A stretch of 64,000 nucleotides of DNA from Panulirus ornatus (Eukaryota > Arthropoda > Malacostraca > Decapoda > Palinuridae), in assembly GCF_036320965.1 (NCBI RefSeq), contig NC_092225.1:38945071-39009070 (forward strand), in the 5' to 3' direction. The notes below the pieces were generated by a model. It made no database searches. It was not told the DNA's origin and saw nothing but the letters and a program-made list of their open reading frames with translations. Of the stretch, positions 15,103 through 30,046 are shown piece by piece (position 1 is the first letter of the stretch; every line of letters begins with the position of its first letter). The position numbers were made by a program, and so were the translations under genes.

Positions 15103-17229
15103 TTTGAATGCAAAGGTGAGTTATGTGGCAGTTGAGGGAATAATTGGTATACATGGGGTGTTCGGTGTTGTAAATGGAAATGGTGAAGAGCTTGTAGATT
15201 TATGTGCTGAAAAAGGACTGATCATTGGGAATACCTGGTTTAAAAAGCGAGATATACATAAGTATAATTATGTAAGTAGGAGAGATGGCCAGAGAGCGTT
15301 ATTGGATTACGTGTTAATTGACAGGCGTGCGAAAGAGAAACTTTTGGATGTTAATGTGCTGAGAGGTGCAACTGGAGGGATGTCTGATCATTATCTTGTG
15401 GAGGCTAAGGTGAAGATTTGTATGGGTTTTCAGAAAAGGAGAGTGAATGTTGGGGTGAGGAGGGTGGTGAGAGTAAGTGAGCTTGAGAAGGAGACCTGTG
15501 TGAGGAAGTACCAGGAGAGACTGAGTACAGAATGGAAAAAGGTGAGAACAATGGAAGTAAGGGGAATGGGGGAGGAATGGGATGTATTTAGGGAATCAGT
15601 GATGGATTGCGCAAAAGATGCTTGTGGCATGAGAAGATTGGGAGGTGGGTTGATTAGAAAGGGTAGTGAGTGGTGGGATGAAGAAGTAAGAGTATTAGTG
15701 AAAGAGAAGAGAGAGGCATTTGGACGATTTTTGCATGGAAAAAATGCAATTGAGTGGGAGATGTATAAAAGAAAGAGACAGGAGGTCAAGAGAAAGGTGC
15801 AAGAGGTGAAAAAAAGGGCAAATGAGAGTTGGGGTGAGAGAGTATCATTAAATTTTAGGGAGAATAAAAAGATGTTCTGGAAGGAGGTAAATAAAGTGCG
15901 TAAGACAAGGGAGCAAATGGGAACTTCGGTGAAGGGCGCAAGTGGGGAGGTGATAACAAGTAGTGGTGATGTGAGAAGGAGATGGAGTGAGTATTTTGAA
16001 GGATTTGTTGAATGTGTTTGATGATAGAGTGGCAGATATAGGGTGTTTTGGTCGAGGTGGTGTGCAAAGTGAGAGGGTTAGGGAAAATGATTTGGTAAAC
16101 AGAGAAGAGGTAGTGAAAGCTTTGCGGAAGATGAAAGCCGGCTAGGCAGCGGGTTTGGATGGTATTGCAGTGGAATTTATTGAAAAAGGGGGTGACTGTA
16201 TTGTTGACTGGTTGGTAAGGTTATTTAATGTATGTATGACTCATGGTGAGGTGCCTGAGGATTGGCGGAATGCGTGCATAGTGCCATTGTACAAAGGCAA
16301 AAGGGATAAGAGTGAGTGCTCAAATTACAGAGGTATAAGTTTGTTGAGTATTCCTGGTAAATTATATGGGAGGGTATTGGTTGAGAGGGTGAAGGCATGT
16401 ACAGAGCATCAGATTGGGGAAGAGCAGTGTGGTTTCAGAAGTGTTAGAGGATGTGTGGATCAGGTGTTTGCTTTGAAGAATGTATGTGAGAAATACTTAG
16501 AAAAGCAAATGGATTTGTATGTAGCATTTATTGATCTGGAGATGGCATATGATAGAGTTGATAGAGATGCTCCGTGGAAGGTATTAAGAATATATGGTGT
16601 GGGAGGCACGTTGTTACAAGCAGTTAAAAGTTTTTATCGAGGATGTAAGGCATGTGTACGTGTAGGAAGAGAGGAAAGTGATTGGTTCTCAGTGAATGTA
16701 GGTTTGCGGCAGGGGTGTGTGATGTCTCCATGGTTGTTTAATTTGTTTATGGATGGGGTTCTTAGGGAGGTGAATGCAAGAGTTTTGGAAAGAGGGGCAA
16801 GTATGAAGTCTGTTGGGGATGAGAGAGCTTGGGAAGTGAGTCAGTTGTTGTTCGCTGATGATACAGCGCTGGTGGCTGATTCATGTGAGAAACTGCAGAA
16901 GCTGGTGACTGAGTTTGGTAAAGTGTGTGAAAGAAGAAAGTTAAGAGTAAATACGAATAAGAGCAAGGTTATTAGGTACAGTAGGGTTGAGGATCAGGTC
17001 AATTTGGAGGTAAGTTTGAATAAAGAAAAACTGGAGGAAGTAAAGTGTTTTAGATATCTGGGAGTGGATCTGGCAGCGGATGGAACCATGGAAGCGGAAG
17101 TGGATCATGGGGTGGGGAGGGGGCGAAAATCCGGGGATCCTTGAAGAATTTGTGGATGTTGAGAACATTATCTCGGAAAGCAAAAATGGGTATGTTTGAA
17201 GGAATAGTGGTTCCAACAATGTTGTATGG
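15103..17229 (+). mobile_element. RTE-like LINE, residues 161-868
   Basis: Joined straight to the A tail of the preceding copy at LNAKVSYVAVEG in the endonuclease. It runs to PTMLYG, where it flips into minus-strand LINE sequence at 17230. It therefore lacks both termini. The DNA is well conserved with one frameshift, one stop and a damaged end (GGGGAGGGGGCGAAAATCCGGGGATCC at 17112). Confidence 0.88.
15104..17144 (+). pseudogene. Broken LINE ORF, endonuclease C-terminal part plus RT
   Basis: Open from 15104 to 16021 (LNAKVS to EYFEGFVECV), where an extra T shifts the frame. A stop (GGCTAGGCA for GGCAAGGCA, Lys to TAG) lies at 16143, and the frame reopens at 16155-17144 with LDGIAVEF through the FADD box to YLGVDLAADG. 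Differences from other copies (RSVRGC for RSGRGC, FIDLEMAYD for FMDLEKAYD) are scattered, as expected for neutral decay. The catalytic Asp residues of the palm are kept. Confidence 0.8.
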
Positions 17230-18094
17230 TTCCAGCACATCCAGCCTCTTCCGCACCGTTCTATCTATAGCCCACGCCTCCCAACCATATAACATTGTTG
17301 GAACCACAATTCTTTCAAATATACCCATATCTGCTTTCTGAGATAACGTTCTCAAGTTCCACACTTTTTTCAACGCCTCAGAACTTTCGCCCCTTCCCCC
17401 ACTTTATGATTCACTTCCGCCCCCATGGTTCCATCCGCTCCCAAATCCACTCACAGATATCTAAAACGCTTCATATCCCCCAGTTTTTCTCCATTCAAAC
17501 TTATCTCCCAATTGACTTGTTCCTAAACCTTGCTATACCTAATAACTTTGCTCTTATTCACATTTACTCTCAGCTTTCTTCTTTCAGGCACTCTACCAAT
17601 CTGAGTTACCAGCTTCTGCAGTTTCCCACCCAAATCATCCATTAGCGCTGTATCACCAGCGAACAACAGCTTACTAACTTCCCAAGCTCTCTCATTCACA
17701 ACTCTTGCATTTACCTGCCTAACAACCCCATCCATAAAGAGACATCACGCATCCCTGCCGCAGACCAATATTCACTGAGAACTAATCGCTTTACTCTCCT
17801 CCTGCTCGTACACATGCCTTACAACCTCGATAAAAACTTTTTACAGCTTCTAACAACATCCCTCCCAAACCATATATTCTTAATACCTTCCACAGAGCAT
17901 CTATATGAACTCTATCATATGTCTTCTCTAGATCCATAAAAGCTACACACAAATCTATTTGCTTTTGTGAGTATTTCTCACATACATCTTTCAAAGCAAA
18001 CACCTGATCCACACATCCTCTGCCACTTCTGAAACCACACTGCTGTTCCCCAATCTGATGATCTGTACATACCTCGACCCTCTCAATCAATACC
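17230..18094 (-). mobile_element. Divergent LINE fragment, residues about 583-886
   Basis: Minus-strand fragment abutting the previous copy in inverted orientation at residue about 886. It differs from the young copies at many positions (MKKVWNLRTLSQKADMGIFE), has several deletions (for example around 17735) and no long frame; 17791-18150 keeps DLEKTYDRVH. It is an older subfamily member. Confidence 0.82.
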
Positions 18095-20436
18095 TGCGCT
18101 GTATCATCAGCGAAAAACAACTGAGTCACATCCCAAGCTCTTTCATCCACAACAAACTACATACTTGCCCCTCTTTCCAAGACTCTTGCATTCACCTCCT
18201 TAACAACCCCATCAATAAACAAATTAAACAACCATGGAGACATCACATACCCCTGCCACACACCAACGTTCACTGAGAACCAATCACTTTCCTCTTGTAA
18301 CACGTACACATGTCTTACATCTTCAATAAAAACTTTTCACTGCTTCTAACAACTTGCCTCCCACACCATATATTCTTAATACCTTCCGTAGAACATCTCT
18401 ATCAACGCTATTATATGCCTCCTCCAGATTCATAAATGCTACATATAAATCCATTTGCTTTTCTAAGTATTTCTTACATACATTCTTCAAAGCAAACACC
18501 TACTCCACACATCCTCAACCACTTATGAAAACGCACTGCTCTTCCGTAAACTGATACTCTGTACATAACCTCACCAGCTCAATCAATACCCTTCCATATA
18601 ATTTCCCAGGAGTACTCAACAGACTTATACCTCTGTAATTTGAGCACTCACTTTTATCCCATTTGCCTTTGTAAAGTGGCACTATGCACGCATTCCGCCA
18701 ATCCTCAGGCACCTCACCATGAATCATACATACATTATATAACCTTACCAACCAGTCAACAATACAGTCACCCCCCTTTTTAATAAATTCCAATGCAATA
18801 CCATCCAAACCCGCTTCCTTGCGGGCTTTCATCTTCCGCAAAGCTTTTGCTACCTCTTCTCTGTTTACCAAATCATCTTCCCTAACCCTCTCACTTTGCA
18901 CACCACCTCGACCAAAACACCCTATATCTGCCACTCCATCATAAAACACATTCAACAAACCTTCAAAATACTCACTCCATCACCTTCTCACATCACCACT
19001 ACTTGTTATCACCTTCCCATTTGCCCCCTTCACTGATGTTACTTTTTGTTCCCTTGTCTTACGCACTTTATTTACCTCCTGCCGAAACATCTTTTTATTC
19101 TCCCTAAAATTCAATGATATTCTCTCACAACAACTCTCATTTACAATCTTTTTCACCTCTTTCACCTTTCTCTTGACCTCCTGCATCTTTCTTTTATACA
19201 TCTTCCACTCATTTGCATGATTTCCCTGGAAAACTCGTCCAAATTCCTCTCTCTTCTCTTTCACTGATAATTTAAGCTCTTCATCTCACCACTTACTACC
19301 CTTTCTAATCTGCCCACCTCCCACGCTTCTCATGCCACAAGCATCTTTTGCGCAAGCCATCACTTCTTCCCTGAATACATCACATTCTTCCCCCACTCTC
19401 CCTTACCTCCTTTGTTCTCACCTTTCTCCATTCTGTACTCAGTCTCTCCTGGTACTTCCTCACACAAGTCTCCTTCCCAAGCTCACTAACTCTCACCACT
19501 CTCTTCACCCCAATATTCTCTCTTCTTTTCTGGAAAACTCTACAAATCTTCACCTTTCCCTCCACAAGATAGTGATCAGATATCCCTCCAGTTGCACCTC
19601 TCAGCACATTAACATCCAAAAGTCTCTCTTTCGCGCGCCTATCAATTAACACGTAATCCAATTTACGCTCTCTGGCCATTTCTCCCACTTACATACGTAT
19701 ACTTAATTATATCTCTCTTTCTAAACCAGGTATTCCCAATCACCAGTCCTTTTTCAGCACATAAATCTACAAGCTCTTCATCATTTCCATTTAGAACACT
19801 GAACACCCCATGTATGCCAATTATTTCCTTAACTGCCATATTACACAGCTTTGCATTGAAATCATCCATCAGTATAACCCGGTCTCGTAAATGAAAACCA
19901 CTAACACACTCATTCAGCTGCTCACAATACACTTGCCCCTCATCATCTTTCTTCTCATGCTAAGGTGCATATGCATCAAAAATCACCCAACTCTCTCCAT
20001 CCACTTCCAGTTTTACCCTTATCAATCTAGAGTTGACTTTCTTACACTCTATAGCATACTCCCAACACTCCTGTTTCAGGAGTAGTGCTACTCCTTCCCT
20101 TCCTCTTGTCCTCTCACTAACCCCTGACTTTACTTCCAAGACAATTCCAAACCACTCTTCCCCTTTACCCTTGAGCTTCGTTTCACTCACACCCAAAACA
20201 TCCAGGTTCCTTTCCTCACTGATACTACCTATCTCTCCTTTTTTCTCAACTTGGTTACATGCATACACATTTAGACACCCCAATCTGAGTCATCGAGGAG
20301 GATGAGCACTCACCTCGTGACTCCTTCTTCGGTTTCCCCTTCCAGAAAGTTAAAATACAAGGAGGAGAGGGTTTCTAGCCCCCTACTCCAGTCCAATTTA
20401 ATCGCCTTCTACGACACGTGAGGAATGCGTGTGAAG
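18095..20436 (-). mobile_element. Old LINE copy, 5' end to residue about 748
   Basis: Starts on its 3' side inside the FADD box (18095) and runs to the 5' UTR, ending AAGTAT where it merges with (TA)n at 20437. Endonuclease pieces are 19960-20283 (GCLNVYACNQ to AYAP), 19663-19932 (ILMDDFNAKL) and 19380-19688; linker and RT pieces are 18980-19264 and 18515-18958. In the RT piece QCGFRSGRG is changed to QCVFISG. It is the most diverged copy with a nearly complete 5' end in the left third of the window. Confidence 0.85.
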
Positions 20437-21400
<964 letters not shown>

Positions 21401-21500
21401 NNNNNNNNNNNNNNNNNNNNNNNNNNNNNNNNNNNNNNNNNNNNNNNNNNNNNNNNNNNNNNNNNNNNNNNNNNNNNNNNNNNNNNNNNNNNNNNNNNNN
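21401..21500. other. Assembly gap (100 N)
   Basis: Exactly 100 undetermined bases, the usual placeholder for a scaffold gap of unknown size. LINE sequence of opposite orientation lies on the two sides. Confidence 0.99.
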
Positions 21501-24500
21501 GGACAAGAGCAAGGGAAGGAGTAGCATTATTCCTGAAGCAGGAGTGGTGGGAGTATGTGATAGAGTGTAAGAAAGTAAACTCTAGATTGATATTGGTAAA
21601 ACTGAAAGTAGATGGAGAGAGATGGGTGATTATTGGTGTATGAGAAGAAGGATCATGAGAGGCAAGTTATTTGGGAGCAAATGAGTGATTGTGTTAGTAA
21701 TTTTGATACACGAGACCGGGTTATAGTGATTGGTGATTCGAATGCAAAGGTGAGTCATGTGGCAGTTGAGGGAGTAATATGTTTACATGGGGTGTTCAAT
21801 TTTGTAAATGGAAATGGTGAAAAGCCTGTAGATTTACGTAATGAAAAAGGACTGGTGATTGGGATTACCTGGTTTAAAAACAGAAACATATATAAGTATA
21901 CGTATGTAAGTAGGAGAGATCGCCAGAGAGCGTTATTGGATTATGTGTTAATTGATAGGCTCGCGAAAGAGATTTTTCAATGTTCATGTCTGAAAGGTGC
22001 AACTGGAGAGATGTCTGATCACTACCTTGTGGAGGCGAAGGTGAAGATTTATAGATGTTTTCAGAAAGTAAGAGAGAATTTTGGGTCAAGAGAGTGGTGA
22101 GAGTAAGTAAGCCAGGGAAGAGGGCTTGTGTGAGGAAGTACCAGGAGACTCTGAGTACTGAATGGAAAAAGGTGAGAACAAGGGACGTAACGGGAGTAGG
22201 GGAGGGATGAGATGTATTTAAGTAAGCAGTGATGGCTTCCACAAAAGATGCTTGTGTCATGAGAAGCTTGGAAAGTGGGCAGACTAGAAAGGGTTGTGAG
22301 TGGTGGGCTGAAGATGTAAAATTATAAGTGAAAGAGAAGAGAGAGGTGTTTGGACGATTTTTACAGGGAAATCATGCAAATGACTGGGAGATGCATAAAA
22401 GAAAGGCGCAGGAGGTCAAGAGAAATGTACAAGAGGTGACAAAGAGAGCAAATGAGAGTTCGAGTGAGAAAGTATCATTAAATTTTGGGGAGAATTAAAA
22501 AATGGCTTGGAAGGAGATAAAGAAAGAGTATAAAACAAGGGAATAAATGGGAACTTAACTGAAGTGGGTTGATGGGGAGGTAATAAGAAGTAGTGGTGAC
22601 GTGAGAAGGAGATGGAGTGAGTATTTTGAAGATTTTTTGAATGTGTTTGATGGTAGAGTGGCAGATATAAAGTGTTTTGGTCGCAAAGTGACAGGGTTAG
22701 GGAGAATGACTTGGTGAACAGAGAAGCGGTAGTAAAAGCTTTGCGGAAGATGAAAGCCGGAAAGGCAGCGGGTTTGGATGGTATTGAAGTGGAATTTATT
22801 AAAAGAGGGGGAGACTGTATTGTTGACTGGTTGATAAGGTTATTCAATGTATGTATGACTCATGGTGAGGAGCATGAGGATTGGCGGAATGCTTGCATTG
22901 TGCCATTGTACAAAGACAAAGGAGATAAGAGTTAGAGCTCAAATTACAGAGGTATAAGTTTTTTGACTATTCCTGGGAAATTATATGGGAGTGTATTGAT
23001 TGAGAGGGGGAAGGCATGTACAGAGCATAGGAATGTGGAAGAGCAGTGTGGTTTCAAAAGTGGTAGAGGATGTGTGCATCAGGTGTTTGCTTTAAAGTAT
23101 GTATGTGAGAAATACTTAAAAAAGCAAATGGATTTGTATGTAGCATTTATGGATCTGGAAAAGGTATGTGATAGTTGATAAAGATGCTCTGTGGAAGATA
23201 TTAAGAATATATGGCGTGGGGGACAAGTTGTTAGAAGCAGTGAAAAGTTTTTATCGAGGATGTAAGGCATGCGTACGTGTAGAAAGAGAGGAAAGTGATT
23301 GGTTCTCAGTGAATGTTGGTTTGCGGCAGGGGTGTGTGATGTCTCCATGGTTGTCTAATTTTTTTATGGATGGGGTTGTTAGAGAGGTGAATGCAAGAGT
23401 TTTGGAAAGAGGGGTAAGTATGCAGTCTGTTGTGGGTGAGAGAGCTTGGAAAGTGAGTCAGTCGTTGTTCGATGATGATCCAGCGATGGTGGCTGATTCG
23501 GATGAGAAACTGCAGAAGCCGGTGATTGAGTTTGGTAAAGTGTGTGAAATAAGAAAGCTGAGGGTCAATGTGAATAAGAGCAAAGTTATTAGGCACAGTA
23601 GGGTTGAGGGAATAGTCAATTGGGAGATATGTTTGATTGGTGAAAAACTGGACGATGTGAGGTGTTTTAGAAATATCGTAGTGGTTTTGTCACCGGATGG
23701 AACCATAGAAGCAGAAGTGCTTCATAGTGTGGAAGAGGGGCCGAAAGTTCTGGGAGTGTTGAAGAAAGTGTGGACGTCGAGAACATTATCTCGGAAAGCA
23801 AAAATATGTATGTTTGACGGAATAGTGGTCCCGACAATGTTATATGGTTGCGAGGCTTCGGCTATAGATAGTTTTTTGAAGGAGGGTGGATATGCTGGAA
23901 ATGAGACGTTTGAGGACAATATGTGGTGTGAGGTGGTTTGATCGAGTAAGTAATAATAGCATAAGAGACATGTGTCGTAATAAAAAGAGTGTGGTTGATA
24001 GAGCAGAAGAGGGTGTTCTGAAATGATATGGTCATATGGAGAGAATGAGTGAGGAAAGATTGACCAAGCGGATATATGTGTCGGAGGTGGAGGGAACGAG
24101 GAGAAGTGGGAGACCAAATTCGAACTAAAAAGATGGAGTGAGAAAGATTTTGAGTGATCGAGGCCTGATCATGCCGGAGGGTGAAAGGTGTGCAAGGAAT
24201 ATAATGAATTGGAAGGATGTGGTATACAGGGGTCGACGTGCTGTCAGTGTATTGAACCAATGAGTGTGAAGCGTCTGAGGTAAACATTTGGAAAGTCCTG
24301 TGGGGCCTGGATATGGAAAGAGAGCTTTGGTTTCAATGCATTATACACGACAGCTAGAGACTGAGTGTGAACAAATGTGGTCTTTGTTGTCTTTTCCAAG
24401 CGCTACCTCGCGTAAATGCGGGGAAAGGGGATTGTTATTTTATGTGTGGCTGGGTGCCGATGGGAAAGAATAAAGAAGTATAAACGTGTGTATATATGTA

Positions 24501-24597
24501 CATGTGTGTGTGTGAATATATATATGTATACGTTGAGATGTATAGGCATGTATTTTTCCGTGTGTGGACGTGTATGTATATACATATGCACACACAA

Positions 24598-24605
<8 letters not shown>
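21501..24605 (+). mobile_element. Old LINE copy, endonuclease to long 3' UTR
   Basis: Begins at residue about 79 (TRAREGVA, after the gap) and continues to the long 3' UTR (24236-24605). The frame is broken by many stops and shifts; open pieces are 21633-22100 (endonuclease), 22672-22935, 22963-23178 and 23168-23941. The catalytic FADD box is destroyed (SLFDDDPAMVAD) and SDHYLVEAK is kept. It ends GCACACACAAACACACACA and then (TA)n, without the usual hairpin and A tail, so the 3' end was probably replaced by microsatellite. Confidence 0.87.

Positions 24606-24677
<72 letters not shown>
24606..24677. repeat. (TA)n microsatellite
   Basis: Pure TA run preceded by a CA-rich block. Confidence 0.97.
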
Positions 24678-24680
<3 letters not shown>

Positions 24681-25994
24681 CTCTTTTTCACCTCTTGCAC
24701 CTTTCTCTTAACCTCCTGTCTCTTTCTTTTATACATCTCCCACTCAATTGCTTTTTTCCCTGCAAAAATCGTCCAAATGCCTCTCTCCTCTCTTTCACTA
24801 AAAATCTTACTTCTTCATCCCACCACTCACTACCCTTTCTAATCAACCCACCTCCCAATCTTCTCATGCCACAAGCATCTTTTGCGCAAGCCATCACTGA
24901 TTCCCTAAATACATCCCATTCCTCCCCCACTCCCTTACTTCCATTGTTCTCACCTTTTTGCATTCTGTACTCAGTCTCTCCTGCTACTTCCTCACACAAG
25001 TCTCCTTCCCAAGCTCACTTACTCTCACCACCCTCTTCACCCCAACATTCACTCTTCCTTTCTGAAAACCCATACAAATCTTCACCTTAGCCTCCACAAG
25101 ATAATGATCAGACATCCCTCCAGTTGCACCTCTCAGCACATTAACATCCAAAAGTCTCTCTTTCGCGCGCCTGTCAATTAACACGTAATCCAATAACGCT
25201 CTCTGGCCATCTCTCCTACTTACATACGTATACTTATGTATATCTCGCTTTTTAAACAAGGTATTCCCAATCACCAGTCCTTTTCAGCACATAAATCTAC
25301 AAGCTCTTCACCATTTCCATTTACAACAGTGAACACCCCATTTATACCAACTATTCCCTCAACTGCCACATGACTCACCTTTGCATTCAAATCCCCCATC
25401 ACTATAACCCGGTTTCGTCCATCAAAACCACTAACACGCTCATTCAGCTGCTCCCAAAACACTTGCCTCTCATGATCTTTCTTCTCACGCCCAGGTGCAT
25501 ATGCACCAATAATCACCCATCTCTCTCCATCAACTTTCAGTTTTACCCACATTAATCGAGAATTTACTTTCTTACATTCTATCAGATACTCCCACAACTC
25601 CTGTTTCAGGCGTACTGCTACTCCTTCCCCTACTCTTGTCCTCTCACTAACCCCTGACTTTACTCCCAAGACATTCCCAAACCTCTCTTCCCCTTTACCC
25701 TTCAGCTTCGTTTCACTCAGAGCCAAAACATCCAGGTTCCTTTCCTCAAACATACTAACTATCTCTCCTTTTTTCACATCTTGGTTACATCCACACACAT
25801 TTAGACACCCCAATCTGAGCCTTCGAGGAGGATGAGCACTCCCCGCGTGACTCCTTCTTATGTGTCCAATTTTAGAAAGTTAAAAAATACAAGGAGAGGA
25901 GGATTTCTGGCCCCCGCTCCCGTCCCCTCTAGTCGCCTTATACGACACGCGAGGAATGCGTGGGAAGTATTCTTTCACCCCTATCCCCAGGGAT
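24678..25994 (-). mobile_element. LINE 5' half with complete 5' end
   Basis: Minus-strand copy from residue about 400 back through the linker and endonuclease to a complete 5' UTR, whose first bases (read on minus) are CTATCCCTGGGGATAGGGG at 25994. ORF pieces are 25271-25813 ([10 protein letters not shown] to VDLCAEK), 24984-25274 and 24688-24999, split by single-base losses near 25271 and 24960. It meets a plus-strand copy head-to-internal at 25995 without any TA tract, one of the few junctions without one. Confidence 0.88.
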
Positions 25995-27986
25995 AGTTAG
26001 AGTGAGAGAGTATCATTAGATTTTAGGGAAAATAAAAAGATGTTCTGGAAGGAGGTAAATAAAGTGCGTAAGACAAGAGAGCAAATGGAAACTTCAGTGA
26101 AGGGCGCAAATGGGGTGGTGATAACAAGTAGTGGTGATGTGAGAAGGAGATGGAGTGAGTATTTTGAAGGTATGTTGAATGTGTTTGATGATAGAGTGGC
26201 AGATATAGGGTGTTTTGGTCGAGGTGGTGTGCAAAGCGAGAGGGTTAGGGAAAATGATTTGGTAAACAGAGAAGAGGTAGTAAAAGCTTTGCGGAAGATG
26301 AAAGCCGGCAAGGCAGCAGGTTTGGATGGTATTGCAGAGGAATTTATTAAAAAAGATGGTGACTGTATTATTGACTGGTTGGTAAGATTATTTAATGTAT
26401 GTATGACTCATGGTGAGGTGCTTGAGGATTGGCGGAATGCCTGCATAGTGCCATTGTACAAAGGGAAAGGGAATAAGATTAAGTGTTCAAATTAGAGAGG
26501 TATAAGTTTGTTGAGTATTCCTGGTAAATTATATGGGAGGGTATTGATTGAGAGAGTGAAGGCATGTACAGAGCATCAGATTGGGGAAGAACAGTGTGGT
26601 TTCAGAAGTGGTAGAGGATGTGTGGATCAGGTGTTTGCTTTGAAGAGTGTATGTGAGAAATACTTAGAAAAGCAAATGGATTTGTATGTAGCATTTATGG
26701 ATCTGGAGAAGGCATATGACAGAGTTGATAGAGATGCTCTGTGGAAGGTATTAAGAATATATGGTGTGGGAGGCAAGTTGTTAGAAGCAGTGAAAAGTTT
26801 TTATCGAGGATGTAAGGCAAGTGTGCGTGTAGGAAGAGAGGAAAGTGATTGGTTCTTAGTGAATGTAGGTTTGCGGCAGGGGTGTGTGATGTCTCCATGG
26901 TTGTTTAATTTGTTTATGGATGGGGTTGTTAGGGAGGTGAATGAAAGAGTTTTGGAAAGAGGGCAAGTATGAAGTCTGTTGGGGATGAGAGAGCTTGGGA
27001 AGTGAGTCAGTTGTTGTTCGCTGATGATACAGCGCTGGTGGCTGATTCATGTGAGAAACTGCAGAAGCTGGTGACTGAGTTTGGTAAAGTGTATGAAAGA
27101 AGAAAGTTAGGAGTAAATGTGAATAAGAGCAAGGTTATTAGGTACAGTAGGGCTGATGGTCAAGTCAATTGGGAGGTAAGTTTGAATGGAGAAAAACTGG
27201 AGGAAGTAAAGTGTTTAGATATCTGGAAGTGGATCTGGCAGCGGATGGAACCATGGAAGCGGAAGTGGATCATAGGATGGGGGAGGGGGCGAGAATCCTG
27301 GGAGCCTTGAAGAACGTGTGGAAGTCGAGAACATTATCTCGGAAAGCAAAAATGGGTATGTTTGAGGGAATAGTGCTTCCAACAATGGTGTATGGTTGCG
27401 AGGCGTGGGCTATGGATGGAGTTGTGCGCAGGAGGATGGTTGTGCTGGAAATGAGATGCTTGAGGACAATATGTGGTGTGAGGTGGTTTGATCGAGTAAG
27501 TAACGTAAGGGTAAGAGAGATGTGTGCAAATAAAAAGAGCATGGTGGAGAGAGCAGAAGAGGGTGTTTTGAAATGGTTTGGGCACATGGAGAGAATGAGT
27601 GAGGAAAGATTGACCAAGAGGATATATGTGTCGGAGGTGGAGGGAACGAGGAGAAGTGGGAGACCAAATTGGAGGTGGAAAGATGGAGTGAAAAAGATTT
27701 TGTGTGATCGGGGCCTGAACATGCAGGAGGGTGAAAGGAGTGCAAGGAATAGAGTGAATTGGAGCGATGTGGTATACCGGGGTTGACATGCTGTCAGTGG
27801 ATTGAACCAGGGCATGTGAAGCGTCTGGGGTAAAACATGGAAAGCTGTGTAGGTATGTATATTTGCGTGTGTGGACGGATGTATATGTATGTGTATAGGG
27901 GTGGGTTGGGCCATTTCTTTCGTCTTTTTCCTTGCGCTACCTCGCAAACGCGGAAGACAGCGACAAAGCAAAAAAAAAAAAAAAAA
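25995..27986 (+). mobile_element. RTE-like LINE, residue about 404 to 3' end
   Basis: Starts in the [18 protein letters not shown] region and runs to a short-type 3' UTR and A tail. The C-terminal marker is RRSGRP, so this copy combines the old coding marker with the short 3' UTR and is intermediate between the two subfamilies. ORF pieces: 26040-26495, a TAG for Tyr at 26493, 26508-26972, then one-base losses near 26961 and 27212, and 27169-27786 to the normal stop. Confidence 0.9.
26508..26972 (+). pseudogene. RT palm fragment of a broken LINE ORF
   Basis: Carries [35 protein letters not shown] and [13 protein letters not shown] in one frame. It follows the upstream piece 26040-26495 in the same frame across a single stop and ends at a one-base loss (GAGGGCAAG for GAGGGGCAAG). 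The FADD box lies in the next piece, 26969-27310. It is a broken remnant with no independent function. Confidence 0.75.
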
Positions 27987-27996
27987 TACATATATA

Positions 27997-28069
<73 letters not shown>
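27987..28069. repeat. (TA)n microsatellite
   Basis: TA run following the A tail and a CATATATATACTATA transition. Confidence 0.97.

Positions 28070-29972
<1,903 letters not shown>

Positions 29973-30044
<72 letters not shown>
29973..30044. repeat. (TA)n between two A tails (tail-to-tail junction)
   Basis: TA run flanked on the left by a plus-strand LINE tail (CAAAGCAAAATAAA) and on the right by a minus-strand tail (T run, GTTTGTCGCTG). Confidence 0.97.
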
Positions 30045-30046
<2 letters not shown>

